Source of the DNA: Verrucomicrobiaceae bacterium
GTDB taxonomy: Bacteria; Verrucomicrobiota; Verrucomicrobiia; Chthoniobacterales; Chthoniobacteraceae
Assembly: GCA_005791535.1 (NCBI GenBank)
Contig: SXWH01000148.1
Location: forward strand, 1 to 38,354
Length of the DNA: 38,354 nucleotides
Reading direction: 5' to 3'
The translations under genes and the position numbers were made by a program. Under the pieces are notes generated by a model, which saw only the letters and a list, made by a program, of their open reading frames with translations, was not told the origin of the DNA and did no database searches. The first letter of the stretch is position 1. Each line of letters begins with the position of its first letter. Of this stretch, positions 7,887-16,620 are shown piece after piece.

Positions 7887-9263
7887 CTACACGTAGTATT
7901 CGCGCCACTTTCCGCCCTTCTTCACACCGGGCTCCGGCACAGGATACTTGCCGTCCTTGTCTGCGAGCACCGGAGCAGGACCGCCAAACTTCAGCGTATC
8001 CACATTCGGCGCGAACGACTCGTCGCCGTTCAGGAACTCGTCGAACGTGATGATCTGTCCTGTGTGTGCCGACCAGCGGCCCATCGCGGTGACGAGGCTC
8101 GCCTTCGTGCCGCGCTCGACCTCGTTGTAAGGCGTGCCGTTGCGAATCGCTGCGATGAGGTCCTCCCATTCGATTTCGTACGGGTTGCCTTCGTCCTTCG
8201 GTCCCTGCCAGAGCACGCTGTCACTCTTCTCGAGGTGGCCTTTGAAAATCTTGCTGCGCGCTGGTGAATGGCCCGCCTTCGAGACAATCGCCATGCCCTT
8301 GCTGCCGTGCGCGTAGGTCGCGAACTCCTGGCGGCAGCCTTCCATATTGCGGCCCTCGAAGAACAGCTTCGCGCCGTCGGCAAACGTGTATTCCACCGAG
8401 TAGGCGTCGAAGTTCTGGTCGATCCAATCCTCGCGGAAATTCCGTCCGCCGTTTGCGCGGGCCTCAACCGGCCAGCCGTTCTTCATCCAGCACGCTTCGT
8501 CGATGTTGTGGATGTAGAAATCGCTGAAGCACCCGCCGCTTGCCCACAGGAAGCTGTGGAAGCGCTGAATCTGATACTCCAGTTCGCCGATATCATCCGG
8601 ACGCTTCTTACTGCGGAACGACGCCGCCGGCGGGTGCATGCGGTAGGCGCGGAGCAGATTCACGTCGCCGATTTCGCCCTGCTGAATCCGGTCATAAAGC
8701 TCACCGCGCACGGGGCAATGACGGCACATCAGACCAACGCCCACTTTCAGCCCCGCCTTCGTCGCCTCTTCACCCAACGCCAGCATCTTGCGACCGCTCG
8801 GTCCGTCGGTGCACACCGGCTTCTCCATGAAAACGTTCACGCCCTTTTCGATGGCGTATTTGAAGTGCACCCAGCGGAACGCCGGCGGCGTGGCGAAGAT
8901 CGCGACGTCCCCCTTCTTCAGCGTGTCAATCGCCTGCTTGTAAGCATCGAAGCCGATGAACTTCTTGTCGCCGATGTCCACCTTCTCGCCGTGCTTGGCC
9001 TTCAATCCCTTCGCGGTGTTCTCCGCCTTGTTGCCGAAAACATCGGCCACCGCCGTCAGTTTCACCGGCCCGTTCTTCACCGTCATCGCATTGTCCGCCG
9101 CACCCGTGCCGCGTCCGCCGCAACCCACGAGCGCGATATTCACCGTATCGGTGCCGGCGGCATGCACATTGGGAATAATCACACCGGCAAGCGCCGAAAC
9201 GGCTGCTGCTTTGGTGGAGGTTTTCAGGAAGTCACGACGGGTGGTTTCTGTATGGATGTTCAT
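7887..9263 (-). CDS. Gfo/Idh/MocA family oxidoreductase, Tat-exported
   Basis: The N-terminus has a twin-arginine signal (TTRRDFLKTSTKAAAV, followed by a hydrophobic stretch ending at NVHA), so the 458-residue enzyme is probably exported folded with its cofactor. A Rossmann motif follows (NIALVGCGGRGTG), then FATPPAFRW and the family motif EKPVCTD, in which the lysine is the usual catalytic residue. The C-terminal half has the alpha/beta domain of this family. Members use NAD(P) to oxidise or reduce sugars, inositols and similar compounds. Paralogues with this export signal are very numerous in Verrucomicrobia and Planctomycetes. The substrate cannot be read from sequence. The gene is followed by DUF58 after 59 bp on the same strand, but a shared role is doubtful. 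Confidence 0.92.
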   Translation of the reverse strand: MNIHTETTRRDFLKTSTKAAAVSALAGVIIPNVHAAGTDTVNIALVGCGGRGTGAADNAMTVKNGPVKLTAVADVFGNKAENTAKGLKAKHGEKVDIGDKKFIGFDAYKQAIDTLKKGDVAIFATPPAFRWVHFKYAIEKGVNVFMEKPVCTDGPSGRKMLALGEEATKAGLKVGVGLMCRHCPVRGELYDRIQQGEIGDVNLLRAYRMHPPAASFRSKKRPDDIGELEYQIQRFHSFLWASGGCFSDFYIHNIDEACWMKNGWPVEARANGGRNFREDWIDQNFDAYSVEYTFADGAKLFFEGRNMEGCRQEFATYAHGSKGMAIVSKAGHSPARSKIFKGHLEKSDSVLWQGPKDEGNPYEIEWEDLIAAIRNGTPYNEVERGTKASLVTAMGRWSAHTGQIITFDEFLNGDESFAPNVDTLKFGGPAPVLADKDGKYPVPEPGVKKGGKWREYYV

Positions 9264-9405
9264 TGGAGTGTTCGTTCGGGTTGGCTGTGAATAGTGCGCG
9301 TTGAATTGTCAATGCAACCAATCCCGCAGCCGCAAAAATTCTTTGTCACGTTCTCCCCAACCCACACGCACCGCGAACCCACTCCGCCGTACGGACAGGG
9401 CGCAG

Positions 9406-9488
9406 TACCGACGGTGGGACTCGAACCCACACACCCGTGAGGATACCAGATTTTGAGTCTAGCGCGTCTGCCATTCCGCCACGTCGGC
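9406..9488 (-). tRNA. tRNA-Leu (anticodon CAA)
   Basis: The minus strand folds as a class II tRNA. The acceptor arm is GCCGACG paired with CGTCGGT (one G-T pair), with discriminator A. The D-arm includes TGGCGGAATGGCAGACGCG. The anticodon stem CTAGA/TCTGG closes the loop CTCAAAA, giving anticodon CAA, which reads UUG. A long variable arm (TATCCTCACGGGTGTG) and the T-loop GGTTCGAGTCC follow. CCA is not encoded: the bases after the discriminator are CTG. The gene is divergent from the DUF4175-like gene. Confidence 0.95.
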
Positions 9489-9525
9489 TTTTGTGTGGGG
9501 CGAAAACTATGAAGCGGGCGGCGCG

Positions 9526-11301
9526 ATGGCAAGCGCTGTGTTCCGCGGGGATGAAAGGCGCGGCTTGAATGATTTCGCCGGACCATGGAAACACGTCGCC
9601 GTGGAATCCACCGCAGAATGCAAACCGCTCAGTGAACGGTCGCCGGCTCTCGCCGGTCACCTTTCACGCGTGCGCTCGGCGCTTGCGCGGACGGCGCTGC
9701 TCACGGGGATTTGCATGGCTGTCCCCATCCTGCTCGGCTGGCTCGCAATCACGATGCCGCTCGACTGGATGGTGGAACTTCCCTGGGCGGCGCGCGCGGC
9801 GCTTCTCGTCGCGGGAAGCGGAGCAGCGGCGTTCGTGGCGTGGCGGCACGGCATCCGCGAATTCTTTCACCGGCCGAATGATGAAGCCGTTGCCTTGCGA
9901 ATCGAGCGGGCACTGCCGGAGTTTCGCAGCCGCTTCATCGCGAGCGTGCAGCTTTCGCAAACGCAGAACACCACGCTCGTCTCCGCGCTGCTCGACCAGA
10001 CCGCGGAGATCGCCGGACGCGCTTCGCTCAAGGATGTGCCGAAGCGCGCGACGCTGCTGCGTTGGCTCAAGATATCGCTCACTCTGCTTCTCGTCGCAGG
10101 CGTCGCATGCGGCCTCGCCCGAGGCGTGGCGCTGCCGCTTTTCCAGCGCGCAATCCTCATGGACGTAAAGGTGCCGCGGAAGACGCAGATCGTAAATGGC
10201 ACGGGCAACCTGACCATTGCACTCGGCGATGATTTGAGGATCGAGGCGACGGCGTCGGGCATCATCCCGACCGCCGGAAAGCTCCGCATTACAACAGCAT
10301 CGGGCAAGAAACAGGACTTCGTGCTCGACCGCACGGCGACAAATCCAAAGGCGTTTCTTCGCGTGTTGCAGTCGGTGCAGGAGACGTTCCAATACACCAT
10401 CGAGCTCGGCGACAACCGCACGCAGGCTTCGAGAATCAAAGTGCGGCCGCGGCCCACCATCGCGAAAATCGACGCGACGCAAATCTGGCCCGCCTACACA
10501 CAACTCCCGCCGAAGCAGAGACCGATGGGCGATTTGAAGATTCTCGCGGGCTCAAAGCTCGGCATCCGCCTGAAAGCATCGTCGAACCTGCGCTCGGCGA
10601 CGATGCGTTTTCTCGCCGCGGACCGGAAGACAATCGTCCGCGACACTTCGCTGAAACCCGTGCTCCTTCCGCCGGAGCCGGGAAAACTGTCAGCCATGAC
10701 CGACTGGGAAGTGACGGCTGATGTTTCCTCGCAAAGCGCCACCGGCATTGCGTTTCACCTCGTCGATGAGGAGGGCGTGGAGAGCAAGGCGACGACCATT
10801 TACCGTCTCGATGTGACGCCCGATGAAGTGCCAGCGCTGCGCATTCTCTGGCCGCAGCGGCGCGAAGAACTCGTCACGCGCGCTGCGACGCTGCTCGTGT
10901 CATTCGAGGCGAAGGACGATTATGGAATCGGGAAAATCCGGCTCCACTTCGCGGTGAACTGGAGCGAAGGAAAACCATACAAAACGATCGAACTCAATCT
11001 GGACGGAGAAACGCCGAAGGAACTCACCCGACGCTTCGACTGGCGGCTTGCAAATCTCGGCGTGAATGAGGGCGACGTGATCGATTACTGGCTCGAAGCG
11101 GAGGACATCAATACCGTCACCGGTCCCGGCAGAACGATGCTCGCCGAGCATTATCAGGCGAGGGTCGTGAGCGATGCCGACAAACGCGCCGACCTCGCCA
11201 CGCGGCTCGACGACACGCTACGCGGACTCAACGACATCAAGGAAGGCCAGGAGGAACTCTCGAAGCGTCTCGGCGAGATGATCCAGATCGCGCCAAAATG
11301 A
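9526..11301 (+). CDS. DUF4175-like membrane protein
   Basis: The protein has three predicted membrane segments near the N-terminus (LLTGICMAVPILLGWLAITM, AALLVAGSGAAAFVAW and LKISLTLLLVAGVACGLA), then a large outer region of beta-sandwich type (VPRKTQIVNGTGNLTIALGD, KDDYGIGKIRLHF, DVIDYWLEAED) and a short coiled C-terminal part. This arrangement, with the DDYGI motif, is typical of DUF4175-like proteins found with MoxR/DUF58/BatA sets in PVC bacteria. The start is uncertain: GTG 9493, ATG 9526 and GTG 9601 are in frame. I chose the ATG because 9493 lies only 5 bp from the tRNA. At about 590 residues the protein is shorter than many family members, which often carry a long Gln/Glu-rich coiled tail. 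It ends 10 bp from a convergent gene. Confidence 0.7.
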   Translation: MASAVFRGDERRGLNDFAGPWKHVAVESTAECKPLSERSPALAGHLSRVRSALARTALLTGICMAVPILLGWLAITMPLDWMVELPWAARAALLVAGSGAAAFVAWRHGIREFFHRPNDEAVALRIERALPEFRSRFIASVQLSQTQNTTLVSALLDQTAEIAGRASLKDVPKRATLLRWLKISLTLLLVAGVACGLARGVALPLFQRAILMDVKVPRKTQIVNGTGNLTIALGDDLRIEATASGIIPTAGKLRITTASGKKQDFVLDRTATNPKAFLRVLQSVQETFQYTIELGDNRTQASRIKVRPRPTIAKIDATQIWPAYTQLPPKQRPMGDLKILAGSKLGIRLKASSNLRSATMRFLAADRKTIVRDTSLKPVLLPPEPGKLSAMTDWEVTADVSSQSATGIAFHLVDEEGVESKATTIYRLDVTPDEVPALRILWPQRREELVTRAATLLVSFEAKDDYGIGKIRLHFAVNWSEGKPYKTIELNLDGETPKELTRRFDWRLANLGVNEGDVIDYWLEAEDINTVTGPGRTMLAEHYQARVVSDADKRADLATRLDDTLRGLNDIKEGQEELSKRLGEMIQIAPK

Positions 11302-11311
11302 ACGCGCGGCG

Positions 11312-12844
11312 CTACTCCAGCCGGACGTAATTCGCCAGACCGTGCACGCCGCCTTCGCGACCGAAGCCGCTCTCCTTGTAGCCACCAAACGGCGAGGCAG
11401 GGTCAAACTTGTTGTAAGTGTTCGCCCACACCACGCCCGCGCGCAGCTTCGAGATCGTCTTGAAGATCTTCGAGCCCTTCTCCGTCCAGACTCCGGCGCT
11501 GAGGCCGTAAGGCGTATTGTTTGCACGCTCCACGGCTTCCTCAGGCGTGCGGAATGTGAGCACACTCAGCACGGGACCAAAAATTTCCTCCTGCGCCACG
11601 CGATGGCTCGCGGTGACTCCCGTGATCACCGACGGCGGGAACCAGTAGCCTTTCGCCGGCAATGAACACGACGTCTGCAGCAACTGCCCGCCCTCCGCGA
11701 CGCCAGCGTCCACGAGCGACTGGATCTTCTCCAACTGAGCGCGGCTGTTGATCGCGCCGATATCGGTATTTTTGTCGAGCGGATCGCCCACGCGCAGCGT
11801 CGCGATGCGGTCGCGCAGTCGGCGGATGACCGCCGAGTAAATCCCCTCCTGCACAAACAGCCGCGACCCGGCGCAGCAGACGTGGCCTTGGTTGAAAAAG
11901 ATCCCACCAATGACGCCCTCGACGGCCTGATCGATTGCGGCGTCCTCGAAAATGATGTGCGCCGCTTTTCCACCAAGCTCGAGTGTGAGTTTCTTCTTCG
12001 TGCCCGCGACGGCCTTCGCGATGAGCTTGCCGACCTCGGTGCTTCCGGTGAATGCGACCTTGTCCACACCGGGATGCTCCACGAGCGCACGACCCGTATC
12101 GCCCGCGCCGGAGATGATGTTTACCACTCCTGCGGGCAGATCCGCCTCCTGGAAAATCCTCGCAAGATGCATCGCCGTGATGCTCGTGCTCTCCGCAGGC
12201 TTCAGCACGACCGTGTTGCCGCAGGCAAGGGCCGGCGCGATTTTCCACGCGGCCATCAGAAGCGGAAAATTCCACGGAATCACCTGCCCGCACACACCCA
12301 CCGGACGCGCCGTTCTGCCGGGGAATGCATACTGCAATTTGTCCGCCCATCCCGCGTAGTAGAAGAAATTCGCAGCGGTCTGCGGCAGGTCAAAATCACG
12401 CGATTCCTTGATCGGCTTTCCGCCGTCGAGCGTCTCCAGCACCGCGAGTTCACGCGAACGCTCCTGAATGATGCGCGCGATCCGGTAAAGATACTTCCCC
12501 CGCTCCGCCGCCGGCATTTTTCCCCACGGACCGTTCAATGCCTTGCGCGCGGCCGCCACGGCTGCATCGACATCCGAACCGCCGGCGTGCGCGATCTTCG
12601 CGAGCGGCTTTTCATTTGCGGGATTGATGCTCGGAAAATAGACCCCGCTCTCCGGCTCGCGAAACGCTCCGCCGATGAACAATTCGTATTGCGCATCGGG
12701 CTTCACGACGACCGCCTCCGGTGCCGGCGCGTACTGCCATTTGCCGCCGAAGTTCAGGGCGCGGCGCGATTTCGGCACGACTGGCGGATGGCTTTCGGCG
12801 ACAACGGCGACTGCTTTGGTACGGCGGGCGGTGGTTCGAGGCAT
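11312..12844 (-). CDS. Aldehyde dehydrogenase family protein
   Basis: The 510-residue protein has the full set of NAD(P)-dependent aldehyde dehydrogenase motifs: the oxyanion Asn in VIPWNFPLLM, the cofactor lysine in VLKPAE, GSTEVGK in the Rossmann fold, the general-base Glu in LELGGK and the catalytic Cys in NQGHVCCAGSR. It ends with FGGYKESGFGREGG, normal for the family. The reaction is oxidation of an aldehyde to the carboxylic acid. The first 50 residues (basic, then YAPAPEAVVVKPDAQ) are an extension before the usual start LFIGGAF. The substrate cannot be fixed; the sequence is closest in feel to the broad betaine/gamma-aminobutyraldehyde/retinal-type group. It lies 43 bp downstream of the FGE-like gene on the same strand. 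Confidence 0.93.
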   Translation of the reverse strand: MPRTTARRTKAVAVVAESHPPVVPKSRRALNFGGKWQYAPAPEAVVVKPDAQYELFIGGAFREPESGVYFPSINPANEKPLAKIAHAGGSDVDAAVAAARKALNGPWGKMPAAERGKYLYRIARIIQERSRELAVLETLDGGKPIKESRDFDLPQTAANFFYYAGWADKLQYAFPGRTARPVGVCGQVIPWNFPLLMAAWKIAPALACGNTVVLKPAESTSITAMHLARIFQEADLPAGVVNIISGAGDTGRALVEHPGVDKVAFTGSTEVGKLIAKAVAGTKKKLTLELGGKAAHIIFEDAAIDQAVEGVIGGIFFNQGHVCCAGSRLFVQEGIYSAVIRRLRDRIATLRVGDPLDKNTDIGAINSRAQLEKIQSLVDAGVAEGGQLLQTSCSLPAKGYWFPPSVITGVTASHRVAQEEIFGPVLSVLTFRTPEEAVERANNTPYGLSAGVWTEKGSKIFKTISKLRAGVVWANTYNKFDPASPFGGYKESGFGREGGVHGLANYVRLE

Positions 12845-12887
12845 GGGCGCACCATGTTCAAATCACCACCTCAACGCAAGCCCGCCG

Positions 12888-13868
12888 CTACTTCGCGGGC
12901 TCGGCGGCGGGAACGTCTTTTGCGCACCGGAAGCCCGTGTGCGGAAGTCCTGTATCAATCGCAGTCTTCATCCGGGCCGAGGGCCGGTAGCCGCGGCTGT
13001 AATTATCCGCGCACATCCAGGAGCCGCCGCGCGTCACGCGCTTCATCACGCCCGGTTCGTCCGGATCGTAGCTCGTGTCGGGGCCGGGCGGATTCTCCTT
13101 CGGCGACTTCGCGTAGTAGTCCGGCAGATACCAGTCCGAGCACATCTCCCAGACATTCCCCGCCATGTCGAAAAGCCCGAATCCATTCGCCTGAAACGTC
13201 CCGACCGGCGCGGTGCCCTTGTAGCCGTCCTCCACCGTGTTCTCTTTTGGAAATTTACCCTGCCAAGTGTTCGCCATCCATTTTCCGCCGGGATTGAATT
13301 CATTCCCCCAAACAAACCGCGCCTGCACCAAGCCGCCACGCGCCGCGTATTCCCACTCGGCCTCCGTCGGCAGGCGCTTGCCCGCCCATTTGCAATACGC
13401 CATCGCGTCGTCGTAACAAACGTGCACGACCGGATGCCGCCCTTTGCCTTCGATGTTCGTCTCCGGGCCATCGGGGTGCCGCCAGTTTGCGCCGAGCACC
13501 GGCACCCACCACGAGCGGTAGTCGGCGATATTCACCTCGCCCGCCGGTGGCCTGTGGCAGAGCCCCATCGTCTTCCCTTCAAACTCCGGCAGCAATCCGG
13601 GGATGTCCTTGCTCGAAAGCGGACGCTCGGCAACCGTCACATAGTTCGTCGCCTTCACGAACTCCGCGAATTGATCATTCGTCACCTCGTTCGCATCCAA
13701 AAAGAACGCCTTCACCGCGACGTCGTGAATCGGCCGCTCATCATCGGGTCCGTCGGCGCTGCCCATCTGGAAAGTCCCCGCTTTGATATAAACCATCCCG
13801 TTTGGCGCGGCCGGGTCGGCGGCAAAGACGGGGAGAGCGATCAGCGTGGCGAGGATGGCGTGTTTCAT
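12888..13868 (-). CDS. Secreted formylglycine-generating-enzyme-like protein lacking one active-site Cys
   Basis: A 326-residue protein with a signal peptide (MKHAILATLIALPVFA). The body is the SUMF1/FGE fold: FQMGS, DEVTNDQFAEFV, LPTEAEWEYAARGG, GNVWEMCSDWY, RVTRGGSW and a terminal TGFRCAK. True FGEs oxidise a sulfatase cysteine to formylglycine with two active-site cysteines spaced as CxxxxC. Here the first is present (C286 in GGSWMCADNY) but the second position is Ser291 (NYSRGYR). A serine codon AGC stands where TGC would be needed. So the fold is clear, but sulfatase maturation activity is doubtful; other members of this fold act as oxidases, lyases or binding proteins. No sulfatase gene is seen nearby. 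Confidence 0.88.
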   Translation of the reverse strand: MKHAILATLIALPVFAADPAAPNGMVYIKAGTFQMGSADGPDDERPIHDVAVKAFFLDANEVTNDQFAEFVKATNYVTVAERPLSSKDIPGLLPEFEGKTMGLCHRPPAGEVNIADYRSWWVPVLGANWRHPDGPETNIEGKGRHPVVHVCYDDAMAYCKWAGKRLPTEAEWEYAARGGLVQARFVWGNEFNPGGKWMANTWQGKFPKENTVEDGYKGTAPVGTFQANGFGLFDMAGNVWEMCSDWYLPDYYAKSPKENPPGPDTSYDPDEPGVMKRVTRGGSWMCADNYSRGYRPSARMKTAIDTGLPHTGFRCAKDVPAAEPAK

Positions 13869-13983
13869 GCCTGCCCAGTAGGCGGGACAGCAGCCACCAT
13901 GTCAACGTGCCGCTCCTTTCAAATCGGGCATCCTGCACTTTTTTCTAGGCGTTCTGCTTTCGGTGGATAGCTTCCGCGCCTTT

Positions 13984-15081
13984 ATGTCGAACGTCTGGTC
14001 CAATGCTCATCCGTGGTTGCGTGAACTCGTCTCTTACGAGCCGGGAAAACCCATCGAGGATGTCGCGCGCGAACTCGGGTTGCGCCCGGAGGAAATCATC
14101 AAGCTCGCTTCAAACGAGAATCCGCTCGGTCCCTCGCCAAAGGCGCTTGCGGCAATGCGCGAGACGCTGGAGCGGTCGCATTTTTATCCCGATGGCGGTG
14201 GCTACTACCTCCGCGAGGCCATCGCACAGCGGCTCGGACTCGAACGCGCAAACATCATCCTCGGCTGCGGCTCGAACGAGATTATCGAGTTCATCGGCAA
14301 GGCGTTTTTGAATCCCGGCGACGAGATCATCGCGGCGCGCCACGCGTTCGTGGTTTATAAATTGATGGCGACCCTCTTCGGCGCGACGACCATTGAGGTG
14401 CCGGACCCCGGCTTTGCGCACGACCTGGATGCGATGCTCGCTGCCATCACGCCGAAGACCAAGGAGGTCTTCATCGCAAATCCGAACAACCCCACCGGCA
14501 CGCTGCTCACGCAGGAGCAAATCGACGCGTTCATGGCGAAAGTGCCGGAGCATGTCGTGGTGGTGTTCGACGAAGCGTATTACGAATTCCTGCCGAATCC
14601 GCCGGACGTCATCAAATACGTGAAGCAGGGCCGGAAGGTCGTGGTGCTGCGCACATTCTCGAAGATTCAGGGCCTCGCGAACCTCCGCATCGGTTACGGC
14701 ATCGCGCCGAAGGAACTCATCGACGTACTCCAAAAGACCCGCCAGCCATTCAACGCAAACGGCATCGCGCAGGCCGGCGCGCTCGCTGGCTTGCTCGACG
14801 ACGAGCATCAGCAAAAGACCCGCGACCTCACGCTCGTGGGGCGTGCGAAGATGCAGGACGCATTCGCCGCGATGGGTCTGGAGTTTGTCCCGAGCCACGC
14901 GAATTTCATCCTCGTGAAAGTCGGCGACGGCAAGGCGGTCTTCGGCGCGCTGATGAAAAAGGGCGTCATCATCCGCGACATGAATTCCTACGGACTGCCG
15001 GAGTGGATTCGCGTGAGCATCGGCACGGCGGCGCAGAACGAGCGCTTCCTCGCTGAATTGCGGCAGTTGCTCGGGAAGTAA
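13984..15081 (+). CDS. hisC: Histidinol-phosphate aminotransferase
   Basis: The 365-residue protein is a class I/II PLP-dependent aminotransferase of the HisC type: KLASNENPLGPSP near the N-terminus, GCGSNEIIEF, NPNNPTGTL, VFDEAYYEF, and the Schiff-base lysine in RTFSKIQGLANLRIGYG. It transfers an amino group between glutamate and imidazole-acetol phosphate in histidine synthesis; some paralogues act on aromatic amino acids instead. I chose ATG 13984 rather than the GTG at 13963 because the family starts close to the WLRELVSYEPGKP block. No other his gene is in the window, so it stands alone here, divergent from the FGE-like gene. It ends 3 bp from the convergent permease gene. Confidence 0.92.
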   Translation: MSNVWSNAHPWLRELVSYEPGKPIEDVARELGLRPEEIIKLASNENPLGPSPKALAAMRETLERSHFYPDGGGYYLREAIAQRLGLERANIILGCGSNEIIEFIGKAFLNPGDEIIAARHAFVVYKLMATLFGATTIEVPDPGFAHDLDAMLAAITPKTKEVFIANPNNPTGTLLTQEQIDAFMAKVPEHVVVVFDEAYYEFLPNPPDVIKYVKQGRKVVVLRTFSKIQGLANLRIGYGIAPKELIDVLQKTRQPFNANGIAQAGALAGLLDDEHQQKTRDLTLVGRAKMQDAFAAMGLEFVPSHANFILVKVGDGKAVFGALMKKGVIIRDMNSYGLPEWIRVSIGTAAQNERFLAELRQLLGK

Positions 15082-15084
15082 GCG

Positions 15085-16434
15085 CTATTCGTTGCGCAAC
15101 GCGCCAAGCAGCGATCCGCGCAGCGACAAGCGCGTAGCGAGCCATACCCAAAAGACGCTCAGCACGGCCATGCCGGCGAACAGCCCGAGCAGCGAGGTCC
15201 ACGGAAAGCCCGCGCCCTTTTGGATAATGCCCGGGAGCACCGCGATGAGCGCGCTTGCCGCGCCGATGCCGAGCGCTGCGACGATGAGCCAGCGGTGTTC
15301 GGCGAAGACGAGCGAGCGGAGTTGCGCAGGCGTGTAGCCGATGGCTTCGAGCAGGCCGAATTCGCGGCGACGCTCCAGCACATTGCGCGCGACGACGATA
15401 CCGAGTCCTGCGCTGCCGAGCAACATGCCGAGCCCGCCGAGGACTTGGAAGATGGAGAGATACGTGTTTTCCACGGCGTTGAATTCCGCGAGCCGCTGGG
15501 CGGTCGGGACGAGTTCCAGACCACGGTCGCCGAGCTGCTCGACAAGGTGCTCGCGCACGGCGGCGACTTTCGTGGGCGGGCAGTCGATGAGGAAGAAGCG
15601 GGTCCCGGCGGAGTTGGGGAATTTCTCGATGAAGCGGGCCTCTGATATGAGGACGAGCCCTTGGAGCATGGAGCCTTGCAGGCTGTCCACAATCTTCACC
15701 TCCATCGGCTGCCCGCGCTCGTCGGCGTACTGCAAACTCTCTCCAACCTTCTTTTTCATCGCCCACTGGAGCGTGTTCCCGTCCACGATTGCCGGCACGA
15801 TCGACAACGGTTCGTTCTCTTCGCTCCGTTCCAACCGAACCCAGGGCGAACCCTTTCGTGCTCCACCCGAAAACTTGAATGTCCAATGGAAATCGTCGGC
15901 TCGCACGCCGAGCAATTTCGGCTGCAAAGCGCGGTTGAGGTTCAAGCAACTCGCGTCATCACCATCGCGCACACGCATCTGCACGACGCGCACGCCCTCC
16001 ATGATTTTGTCATCCAGAGCATAAGCCTCGCGGCCTTTCTGCGAATTGAGGTCTTCGTAAATGGGCGAGGCGCTTTCGCCGATGAGCGCGAATCCGCCCG
16101 TGCCGGAGTCCTTGCGCGTGGCGTCGATGTCGCCGGTTTTGCGGAAGGAATCGACGGCGACGACCATGAAGACACCGCTCGCCAAGACGCCGATGGTGGC
16201 CATGGAGCGTCCGCGACGGCGGGTGGTATTGCGGAGCGCGAGGTCGGCGGCGGTTTCGAGCGTCGAGCGGCTGTCGAGCCGACGCATGATGACACGACAC
16301 AGCCAGATGCCGATGCCGAGGAGCGCGAAGCCGATGCCAAAGAAGGCCATGGGATTTAGCGTCACACGGGGCAGTGAAATAGCCAGAACATCGATGAGCA
16401 CGGTAGATGTAACAACGGTGCCGAGGATTTTCAT
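15085..16434 (-). CDS. FtsX-type ABC permease, C-terminal half of a split gene
   Basis: The 449-residue product starts with two hydrophobic segments (KILGTVVTSTVLIDVLAISL and MAFFGIGFALLGIGIWLCRV), then LRNTTRRRGRSMATIGVLASGVFMVVAVDSF, an extracytoplasmic domain of about 200 residues, and the three C-terminal helices of an FtsX domain with FGLLEAIGYTPAQLRSLVFAEH. In large FtsX-like proteins this is the second half of one chain of roughly 1100-1200 residues. Here the first half is a separate upstream gene on the same strand (17112-19385). An in-frame upstream start at 16506 would add 24 residues (LRTLRKAHR) that could be the old linker; no clear ribosome binding site decides between them. It probably still pairs with the first half and the LolD-like ATPase. 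Confidence 0.75.
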   Translation of the reverse strand: MKILGTVVTSTVLIDVLAISLPRVTLNPMAFFGIGFALLGIGIWLCRVIMRRLDSRSTLETAADLALRNTTRRRGRSMATIGVLASGVFMVVAVDSFRKTGDIDATRKDSGTGGFALIGESASPIYEDLNSQKGREAYALDDKIMEGVRVVQMRVRDGDDASCLNLNRALQPKLLGVRADDFHWTFKFSGGARKGSPWVRLERSEENEPLSIVPAIVDGNTLQWAMKKKVGESLQYADERGQPMEVKIVDSLQGSMLQGLVLISEARFIEKFPNSAGTRFFLIDCPPTKVAAVREHLVEQLGDRGLELVPTAQRLAEFNAVENTYLSIFQVLGGLGMLLGSAGLGIVVARNVLERRREFGLLEAIGYTPAQLRSLVFAEHRWLIVAALGIGAASALIAVLPGIIQKGAGFPWTSLLGLFAGMAVLSVFWVWLATRLSLRGSLLGALRNE

Positions 16435-16478
16435 TCGATGGGCTTTTCTGAGTGTGCGTAAAGGAGCGTCCAGGCTCC

Positions 16479-16512
16479 GGGAAGGGCTGCTCGATAGCCG
16501 GGGCATCTTCCC
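16479..16512 (-). terminator. Hairpin between repeat ORF and second permease half
   Basis: The sequence has nested inverted repeats: outer GGGAAG with CTTCCC, inner GGCT with AGCC. The RNA would form a GC-rich hairpin in the leader of the second permease gene, or overlap its alternative start at 16506. There is no following T-run on the minus strand, so it is not a classical intrinsic terminator. It may attenuate, protect or do nothing. Confidence 0.3.
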
Positions 16513-16620
16513 TGAGGCACAGTGTTGTCGGCAGCGCCGCTCCGGCCGCGTGACAACCGCCGACTGGGGCTTTTCTTCTGATAAATGACGCTATGCTGTC
16601 TCATCTGGCGGCTCATTTCT

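Noticed and set aside
8268..9290. A 340-residue plus-strand ORF
   Set aside because: Antisense to the Gfo/Idh/MocA gene; its open frame follows from the codon use of that gene.
9493..9525. GTG start at 9493 for the DUF4175-like gene
   Set aside because: It begins 5 bp from the tRNA gene and has no clear ribosome binding site; the later ATG is more likely, though not proven.
6943..11301. A complete MoxR/DUF58/DUF4175 operon
   Set aside because: DUF58 and the DUF4175-like gene are on opposite strands with an oxidoreductase and a tRNA between; no moxR or BatA gene is present.
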